Below, one piece after another: positions 58,361 to 64,000 of a stretch of DNA of 64,000 nucleotides. The first letter of the stretch is position 1; each line of letters starts with the position of its first letter. The notes beneath the pieces were generated by a model. The model did no database searches, was not told the origin of the DNA, and saw only the letters and a program-made list of their open reading frames with translations. The stretch is from Paenarthrobacter ilicis. GTDB taxonomy: Bacteria > Actinomycetota > Actinomycetes > Actinomycetales > Micrococcaceae. The stretch spans positions 558,001 to 622,000 of the forward strand of contig NZ_JAFBCD010000001.1 of NCBI RefSeq assembly GCF_016907545.1, given 5' to 3'. Made by a program: the position numbers and the translations under genes.

Positions 58361-61300
58361 ATGACCAGCACCATCCCGGATGCCACCGCCCCGAGCACCC
58401 AGGATTCCGGGCAGTTCGATGCTTTGGCCCACGAAGCCGTGGCCTTGGTCCGGCACTGGCTGACCGAGGCCAGCAAGATCCCCGTTGATGTCTCAGCCCA
58501 GCGCCTTGCCGGCGTACTGAAGGACCCGAACGGTCTTGATTTCACGGTGGGATTCGTCGACGGCGTCATCCGCCCCGAGGACCTGTCGGTCGCCGGCCGT
58601 AAACTCGCCGAGCTCGCCCCGAAGGTCCCCAAGTTCCTTCCGTGGTACATGCGCAGCGCCGTCCGCGTGGGTGGCGTCATGGCTCCCATCCTGCCCCAGG
58701 TGGTCATCCCCATTGCCCGCCGTGTGCTCCGCGAAATGGTGGGCCACCTGATTGTTGACGCCACCGACGCCAAGTTGGGCCCGGCCATCGCGAAGATCCG
58801 CCAGAACGGCGTCCACCTGAACGTGAACCTCCTGGGCGAGGCCGTCCTGGGCGAACATGAAGCAGCGCGCCGGTTGGAAGGCACCTTGAAGCTCCTGGCC
58901 CGCGATGACGTGGACTACGTTTCCATTAAGGAATCCTCCACCGTGGCCCCGCACTCCCCATGGGCTTTTGATGAAGCCGTGGACCACGTGGTGGAGAAGC
59001 TCACCCCGCTGTACCGCCTCGCAGCGTCCTTCCCCAAGCCCAAGTTCATCAACCTGGACATGGAGGAATACAAGGACCTCAGCATGACCATCGCGGTGTT
59101 CAAGCGCATCCTGGACATGCCCGAGTTCAAGAACCTCGAGGCCGGCATCGTCCTCCAGGCCTACCTTCCGGACGCCCTCGGCGCCATGCAGGAGCTGCAG
59201 GAATGGGCCACCGAACGCCGCGCACAGGGCGGTGCTCCCATCAAGGTCCGCGTGGTCAAGGGCGCAAACCTTCCCATGGAGCAGGTGGAAGCGTCCCTGC
59301 ACGATTGGCCCCTGGCCACGTGGGGCACCAAGCAGGACTCGGACACCAGCTACAAGAACGTCATCAACTACGCCCTCACCCCGGACCACGTGGACGCCGT
59401 CCGCATCGGCGTGGCCGGCCACAACCTGTTTGACGTTGCCTTTGCCTGGCTCTTGGCCAAGCAGCGCGGTGTGACGGAGGGTATTGAATTCGAAATGCTC
59501 CTGGGCATGGCAACCGGCCAGGCCACCGCGGTCCGCAAGGACGTCGGCAGCCTCCTGCTTTACACTCCGGTGGTTCACCCGGGCGAGTTCGACGTCGCAA
59601 TCGCCTACTTGATCCGTCGCCTGGAAGAGGGCGCCAGCCAGGAAAACTTCATGAGCGCGGTCTTCGAACTCAGCGAAAATGAAGCCTTGTTCAAGCGCGA
59701 ACAGCAGCGTTTCCTGGACTCCTTGGCCGGAATGACGGCCGAGGTCCCGGGCCCCAACCGCAAGCAGGACCGCCGCCTCCCCGCCGAGCCCGCTCCGTTG
59801 GAAGGCTTCCGCAACACCCCGGACACCGACCCTGCCCTTCCGGCCAACCGTGCGTGGGGCCGCGACATCCTCAGCCGCATCCCCGGTTCCACCGTCGGCA
59901 ACAAGATCGTGGACTCCACCAAGGTCTCGGATGCCGCCGAACTTGAGCGCATCATCACCTCCGCAGTGGATGCTGGAAAGGCCTGGGGCGCCCGTCCGGC
60001 CGCTGAGCGCGCCGCCATCCTGCACCGCGCCGGCGAAGTCCTGGAAGCCCGCCGCGCCGAGCTCCTGGAAGTCATGGCTTCCGAAACCGGCAAGACCCTC
60101 GATCAGGGCGATCCCGAGGTCAGCGAAGCGATTGACTTCGCGCACTACTACGCCGAGCGTGCCAAGGACCTGGAAACGGTCGACGGCGCCACGTTCGTCC
60201 CAGCCAACCTCACCGTGGTGACACCCCCGTGGAACTTCCCGGTAGCCATTCCCGCGGGGTCCACGCTGGCAGCGCTCGCCTCAGGGTCCGCCGTCGTGAT
60301 CAAGCCCGCAAAGCAGGCCCGCCGCTCCGGTTCCGTCATGGTGGACGCGCTGTGGGAAGCCGGTGTGCCGCGCGAAGTGCTGGCACTGGTCCAGCTCGAA
60401 GAGCGGGATCTTGGCACCCAGTTGGTCTCGCACCCCGGCGTCGACCGCGTCATACTCACCGGTGGATATGAAACCGCTGAACTGTTCCGCTCCTTCCGCC
60501 AGGACCTGCCGCTGCTCGCGGAGACCTCCGGCAAGAACGCCATCATCGTCACCCCCAGTGCCGACCTGGACCTCGCCGCGAAGGACGTGGTGTACTCGGC
60601 CTTCGGACACGCGGGCCAGAAGTGCTCTGCTGCCTCCTTGGTGATCCTGGTGGGTTCGGTGGCCAAGAGTGCACGCTTCCACAACCAGCTGATCGATGCC
60701 GCGCGATCCCTGACGGTGGGTTACCCGGACAACGCCACCACCCAGATGGGGCCGATCATCGAGCCCGCCAACGGCAAGCTCCTGAACGCCCTCACCACCT
60801 TGGGCGACGGCGAAACATGGGCCGTCAAGCCCGAACAGCTCGATGACTCCGGGCGTCTGTGGTCCCCGGGCATCAAGTCCGGCGTGAAGCGTGGATCCTA
60901 CTTCCACCTGACCGAGTTCTTTGGCCCGGTCCTGGGTGTCATGACGGCCGAAACCCTGGAAGAAGCCATCGCCATCCAGAACGAAATCGAGTACGGCCTC
61001 ACCGCGGGCCTGCACTCCTTGGATTCCGCTGAAATGGGCGTCTGGCTGGACACCATCCAGGCCGGAAACCTGTACGTCAACCGCGGCATCACCGGTGCGA
61101 TCGTCCAGCGCCAGCCGTTCGGCGGCTGGAAGAAGTCGGCCGTCGGTGCCGGAACCAAGGCCGGTGGGCCGAACTACCTGATCGGGCTCGGCTCTTGGGT
61201 CCCCAGTGAAGCCAAGGCCAAGCGCGGCACCACCCTCCAGGGCGCGGCTTCGCAGATCCTGACGGCCGCTAAATCCGCTGATGTAACGGCAGAGGAACTC

Positions 61301-61822
61301 CAGACCCTCCAGAACTCGCTCTTCAGCGATGCGGCTGCTTGGGACTCCGAGTTTGGCACCACCAAGGACGTCTCCGCCCTGTCCGCAGAGCGCAACGTCT
61401 TCCGCTACCGCTCCCTGCCTGTGACCATCCGCCTCTCCGAAGGCGAGCGGCTCGCTGGGTTGCTGCGTGTTGCAGCAGCCGGTGCAGTGGCCGGTTCGAA
61501 GCTGACAGTGAGCTCCGCCGTCGTACTTCCCGACGCTGTGGTGACCGTCTTTGCGAACCTGGGCGTCAGCGTCCGGATCGAGGACGACGCCGCGTGGCTG
61601 GCCCGCGCAGCGAAGTTCGACGCCGGCCGGATCCGCCTGATCGGTGGCGACTTTGCCGCGCTGAGCGCAGCCATGGGTGGCCGTCCGGACGTGGCGGTAT
61701 ACCACGGTGCTGTGACCCAGGCCGGCCGGATCGAGATGCTGCCGTTCCTCCGCGAGCAGGCCGTGTCCATCACCGCCCACCGCTTCGGCACGCCGAACCA
61801 CTTGTCTGACCACCTGATCTAG
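58361..61822 (+). CDS. putA: Bifunctional proline dehydrogenase/P5C dehydrogenase (PutA)
   Basis: A 1153-residue fused enzyme oxidising proline to glutamate. The N-terminal proline dehydrogenase barrel (about 90-440) has DYVSIKESSTVAPHSPWAFD, KFINLDMEEYKDLSMTIAVF, RVVKGANLPMEQVEASLHDW and LGMATGQATAVRKD. The C-terminal P5C dehydrogenase (about 520-990) has VVTPPWNFPVAIPAGSTLAA, PLLAETSGKNAIIVTPSADL and the nucleophile in FGHAGQKCSAASLVILVGSV. No DNA-binding ribbon-helix-helix domain is seen, so control falls to the LysR neighbour. About 150 C-terminal residues of mixed Ala/Val character follow. AGAAGGAG precedes ATG 58361. Confidence 0.96.
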   Translation: MTSTIPDATAPSTQDSGQFDALAHEAVALVRHWLTEASKIPVDVSAQRLAGVLKDPNGLDFTVGFVDGVIRPEDLSVAGRKLAELAPKVPKFLPWYMRSAVRVGGVMAPILPQVVIPIARRVLREMVGHLIVDATDAKLGPAIAKIRQNGVHLNVNLLGEAVLGEHEAARRLEGTLKLLARDDVDYVSIKESSTVAPHSPWAFDEAVDHVVEKLTPLYRLAASFPKPKFINLDMEEYKDLSMTIAVFKRILDMPEFKNLEAGIVLQAYLPDALGAMQELQEWATERRAQGGAPIKVRVVKGANLPMEQVEASLHDWPLATWGTKQDSDTSYKNVINYALTPDHVDAVRIGVAGHNLFDVAFAWLLAKQRGVTEGIEFEMLLGMATGQATAVRKDVGSLLLYTPVVHPGEFDVAIAYLIRRLEEGASQENFMSAVFELSENEALFKREQQRFLDSLAGMTAEVPGPNRKQDRRLPAEPAPLEGFRNTPDTDPALPANRAWGRDILSRIPGSTVGNKIVDSTKVSDAAELERIITSAVDAGKAWGARPAAERAAILHRAGEVLEARRAELLEVMASETGKTLDQGDPEVSEAIDFAHYYAERAKDLETVDGATFVPANLTVVTPPWNFPVAIPAGSTLAALASGSAVVIKPAKQARRSGSVMVDALWEAGVPREVLALVQLEERDLGTQLVSHPGVDRVILTGGYETAELFRSFRQDLPLLAETSGKNAIIVTPSADLDLAAKDVVYSAFGHAGQKCSAASLVILVGSVAKSARFHNQLIDAARSLTVGYPDNATTQMGPIIEPANGKLLNALTTLGDGETWAVKPEQLDDSGRLWSPGIKSGVKRGSYFHLTEFFGPVLGVMTAETLEEAIAIQNEIEYGLTAGLHSLDSAEMGVWLDTIQAGNLYVNRGITGAIVQRQPFGGWKKSAVGAGTKAGGPNYLIGLGSWVPSEAKAKRGTTLQGAASQILTAAKSADVTAEELQTLQNSLFSDAAAWDSEFGTTKDVSALSAERNVFRYRSLPVTIRLSEGERLAGLLRVAAAGAVAGSKLTVSSAVVLPDAVVTVFANLGVSVRIEDDAAWLARAAKFDAGRIRLIGGDFAALSAAMGGRPDVAVYHGAVTQAGRIEMLPFLREQAVSITAHRFGTPNHLSDHLI

Positions 61823-61834
61823 CGCAGGAGACAC

Positions 61835-61875
61835 AAGGCCGGGCAGGACGGATGATCTCCGACCTGCCCGGCCTT
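61835..61875. terminator. Terminator between putA and the MpaB-type gene
   Basis: AAGGCCGGGCAGG (61835-61847) pairs with CCTGCCCGGCCTT (61863-61875) around a 15-nt loop, followed by TGGGTTTT; convergent genes on both sides. Confidence 0.85.
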
Positions 61876-61882
61876 TGGGTTT

Positions 61883-62794
61883 TCAGGACGCGAAGCCCAG
61901 CCTCTGAAGCCGCTGCCGGGCCGCCTGCTCGCTGGGACCTTGGCGGCCCAGAGCAAAGCGGACCATGGCCAGCACGGCCCTGGTTCCCGTGACTACCGGC
62001 ATGGGGACAGGACCCAGGGCCGCCCGCTTCATCCCCAACATCTCCCGGTACTGGGGTTCCAGGCTTGCGACGGCGGCCGCGAAGAGAATGCGGTAGCCCG
62101 GCCGGAGCAGTGGGCTCAGGGGAGGGTTGCGGATGAAGGAAACGGTCTCGGCCAAACGTTCGTCCGCCCGCAGCACTCCGGACACCCGCCACTCCTCCAA
62201 TTCTTCGCGGACCTGCGCTTCGGTGACCGGAGGGTTCTCCACTCCCATGAGCCGTCCCGCCCCGGCCCACTCGCGGACGTACGCGTCATTGCCACCAGGG
62301 AGTGGCTTGCCCCAGATCCGGTTGGCGGTGATGAAGGAGTCCGCGTAGGTCACGTGCACCCAGCGCAGGAGTTCGGGATCGTTGGCTGAGTACTGCTGCT
62401 CCTGCCCGTTCCCGTCAACGTAGGTTCCGTGCACGCGCTGGTGCATTTTCCGGACCATGGCTGTTGCGGATTCCGCAGCGTCCTTTGACCCGTAGGTCAC
62501 TGTGAAGATCCACCGGATGGTGTTGGCCAGGCGCCCCAGGGGATCCTTCTGGAAATCGGAGTGCTCGTACACGCCGGCCAGCGCGCCGGGATGCAGTGCC
62601 TGCATCAGCAACACCCTGATTCCCGCGACGATCGCGGCCAAGTGGCCATGGACGGCCCAGACGGCCGAATCGGGAAGGTGGTAGCCGGCGTCGTCCCCTT
62701 CGGCCAGGCGCGACACCCACTCGGGTGGCGTCCCTGACGTCCCCGTGAATGTGCGCTGAAGTTCATGCCGGTACTCGGTGAGGTAGTTCCTCAT
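61883..62794 (-). CDS. MpaB/DUF2236-type oxygenase-like protein
   Basis: A 303-residue protein of the DUF2236/ER-bound oxygenase MpaB family (rubber oxygenase Lcp relatives). Conserved segments: DSAVWAVHGHLAAIVAGIRV, LLMQALHPGALAGVYEHSDF, FTVTYGSKDAAESATAMVRK and MHQRVHGTYVDG, then LLRWVHVTYADSFITANRIW. These histidines are the expected haem or metal ligands. ATG 62794 has GGAG upstream; a longer frame to 62971 overlaps the M23 leader on the other strand. Substrate unknown; members act on hydrophobic compounds in some species. Confidence 0.88.
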   Translation of the reverse strand: MRNYLTEYRHELQRTFTGTSGTPPEWVSRLAEGDDAGYHLPDSAVWAVHGHLAAIVAGIRVLLMQALHPGALAGVYEHSDFQKDPLGRLANTIRWIFTVTYGSKDAAESATAMVRKMHQRVHGTYVDGNGQEQQYSANDPELLRWVHVTYADSFITANRIWGKPLPGGNDAYVREWAGAGRLMGVENPPVTEAQVREELEEWRVSGVLRADERLAETVSFIRNPPLSPLLRPGYRILFAAAVASLEPQYREMLGMKRAALGPVPMPVVTGTRAVLAMVRFALGRQGPSEQAARQRLQRLGFAS

Positions 62795-62963
62795 ACACTC
62801 CATTCGACAGTGCTTTGGCTGAGCTGTACAGGGCAGCCCGAAAACTGAGCAAACCTTGAGCCGTCGGGGCGCTGCCAAGCCTTTCTTTCTGGTGTGATAC
62901 CCGCAACAATGGTGCTTGCACGCCAGGCTGGGGTTTGGTGACGCTGGCTTTTGGGGAGTGTTT

Positions 62964-64000
62964 GTGGGCAAGCATCATGATTCAGACCGGGCAGTAAAGC
63001 TGATCCGCGCAGTGGGTTTCCACCGCGTCCTGATAGCGGGAAGCTTGGCGATGCTGGCATTCCTCGCCTTCGGCTTCCAACCCCTCAACGGAACCCCGGC
63101 CGGCAATGTTGGCGGCTCCCTGGCCCAGGGTTTTGTGGGCCCCAATGCACTTGGCACCTTGTTGCCGCCGGAAGCTGAAACGCTGGTGATCGATCCCGCG
63201 CCGGAGCCGCCGGAGCAGCAAGCCGGAATTCCCATGGTCTATTTCGACCGTGCCATGGTCCGGACAGTCAGCAAGGATGGGTCCACCGGCCTGACCGTGG
63301 CCGCGGCGGGCATGTCCCGGCCGCCCGCAGGTGCCCTCTACGCGCCGCTTGAGGTCCTCAACCCCAGCTCTCCCTACGGCTACCGCTACAGCCCCCTCAC
63401 AGGGCTGGCCGGCGAATTCCACTGGGGCCAGGACTACGCCGCAGCCTGCGGGACCCGAGTGTATGCGGCCGACGCCGGGATTGTCCGGGCCGTGGGCTGG
63501 CACGTGTGGGGTGGCGGCAACAGGGTGGAGATCGAGCACGGCAACGGACTGGTCACCACGTACAACCACCTCCAGGCAATCGGGGTCACCACCGGCCAAT
63601 CGGTCCGCGTGGGCGAAGTGATCGCCGAGGTTGGAACCACCGGCTGGTCCACTGGTTGCCACCTGCACTTCGAGACGATCGTGAACGGCCTGCACACCAA
63701 CCCCAATGGATGGACCTACCTGCCCATGCGCCAGGTGGATCCCCTGCAGAACATCACCATGGTGAACTACCAGCCAGGTGCCGGAGCTGCCACCACAGCC
63801 GCACCCGTCTGGGCGGTTCCCGTAGCCGACGGCACCAACCGCGCCGTGATTGGCGGCGACCATGAAGAACCGGTGGCCCGCCCAGTGACTCCGCCGGCCA
63901 CCGCGCCGCCCGCATCATCACAGCCGCCGGGACAGACCACCGCGCCCACGCCGAATACGACGGCTCCGTCGCCTTCTGGGACGGCCACGCCTTCTCCGAG
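62964..64000 (+). CDS. Secreted M23 (LytM) peptidase, 3' truncated
   Basis: The gene runs off the right edge; about 345 codons are in view. A Sec-type N-terminus (VLIAGSLAMLAFLAFGF, about 20-40) precedes a linker, and the M23 domain is intact: SSPYGYRYSPLTGLAGEFHW with the zinc His, GQDYAAACGTRVYAADAG, the YNHLQ loop and TGCHLHFE with the second His. This is the peptidoglycan endopeptidase (LytM) pattern. A Pro/Thr/Ala-rich tail begins near 310 and continues past the edge. GTG 62964 follows GGGGAG 5 bases upstream (GTG 62958 overlaps it). It diverges from the MpaB-type gene. Confidence 0.88.
   Translation, partial: MGKHHDSDRAVKLIRAVGFHRVLIAGSLAMLAFLAFGFQPLNGTPAGNVGGSLAQGFVGPNALGTLLPPEAETLVIDPAPEPPEQQAGIPMVYFDRAMVRTVSKDGSTGLTVAAAGMSRPPAGALYAPLEVLNPSSPYGYRYSPLTGLAGEFHWGQDYAAACGTRVYAADAGIVRAVGWHVWGGGNRVEIEHGNGLVTTYNHLQAIGVTTGQSVRVGEVIAEVGTTGWSTGCHLHFETIVNGLHTNPNGWTYLPMRQVDPLQNITMVNYQPGAGAATTAAPVWAVPVADGTNRAVIGGDHEEPVARPVTPPATAPPASSQPPGQTTAPTPNTTAPSPSGTATPSP

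Noticed and set aside
62800-62963. Possible c-di-AMP (ydaO-type) riboswitch before the M23 gene
   Set aside because: Such riboswitches occur upstream of cell-wall hydrolase genes in actinobacteria, but I could not find the conserved core in this leader.
62982-63863. 293-residue minus-strand open frame near the right edge
   Set aside because: It is antisense to the M23 peptidase, whose catalytic motifs are intact on the plus strand and whose frame runs off the window.

Overview
The window is high-GC actinobacterial DNA, most likely from the Micrococcaceae (Arthrobacter/Paenarthrobacter type). The evidence is gene content and layout: a purS-purQ-purL run, a DUF4193 zinc-ribbon protein, a fused PutA beside a LysR gene, dnaX-recR close to a small SRP RNA and tRNA-Ser, an SSI-family inhibitor, a secreted sialidase, and many GTG/TTG starts with 4-bp start/stop overlaps. 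The assignment rests on gene content only. No rRNA, CRISPR array, insertion sequence or prophage is visible.

1-6.4 kb: a translationally coupled rightward run that looks like c-di-GMP-controlled export of a surface polysaccharide. It holds a partial multi-span glycosyltransferase-like membrane protein, a GT2 synthase with an N-terminal MshEN-type (c-di-GMP-binding) domain, a GGEEF cyclase, an unknown 165-residue protein and a GGDEF-EAL protein. A strong bidirectional hairpin ends it. 6.4-9.7 kb: purS-purQ-purL on the minus strand. 10-19.3 kb: a PucR-type regulator divergent from a five-gene run (MHS-type transporter, ThDP enzyme, aldehyde dehydrogenase, YtcJ-type amidohydrolase, M20 amidohydrolase). 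This reads as a catabolic route for an N-acyl or N-carbamoyl compound of unknown identity.

19.3-26.5 kb: a 2-hydroxyacid dehydrogenase, then two large secreted hydrolases, a sialidase and a subtilase. 26.5-41 kb is the most unusual part. A coupled leftward run (alpha/beta hydrolase, unknown 173-residue protein, luciferase-like oxidoreductase, short adenylation-domain-like protein, galU) diverges from a rightward run (cupin-like protein, UDP-GlcNAc 2-epimerase, MFS exporter, FG-GAP propeller protein, Tat-exported BBE-type flavin oxidase, membrane acyltransferase). An MmyB-type XRE regulator and a DHA2 exporter follow. A 14-base motif, TRTCACTGVCAGGG, occurs in both divergent promoter regions and ties them into one candidate regulon. 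The propeller and cupin genes resemble the two halves of fungal aldos-2-ulose dehydratase, so a sugar-derived small-molecule pathway is proposed as a hypothesis.

41-50.5 kb: small membrane and unknown proteins, two SSI-family inhibitor paralogues, a DNA-glycosylase-like protein, MarR and TetR regulators, a GH3 glycosidase, and lysC with a well-formed internal start for a 172-residue beta subunit. 50.5-57.3 kb: a DUF427 gene cut by an in-frame TAG, a membrane protein, a RibD/DHFR-like reductase, recR, dnaX, SRP RNA and tRNA-Ser(GGA). 57.3-64 kb: LysR divergent from putA, an MpaB-type oxygenase-like protein, and a secreted M23 peptidase that runs off the right edge.
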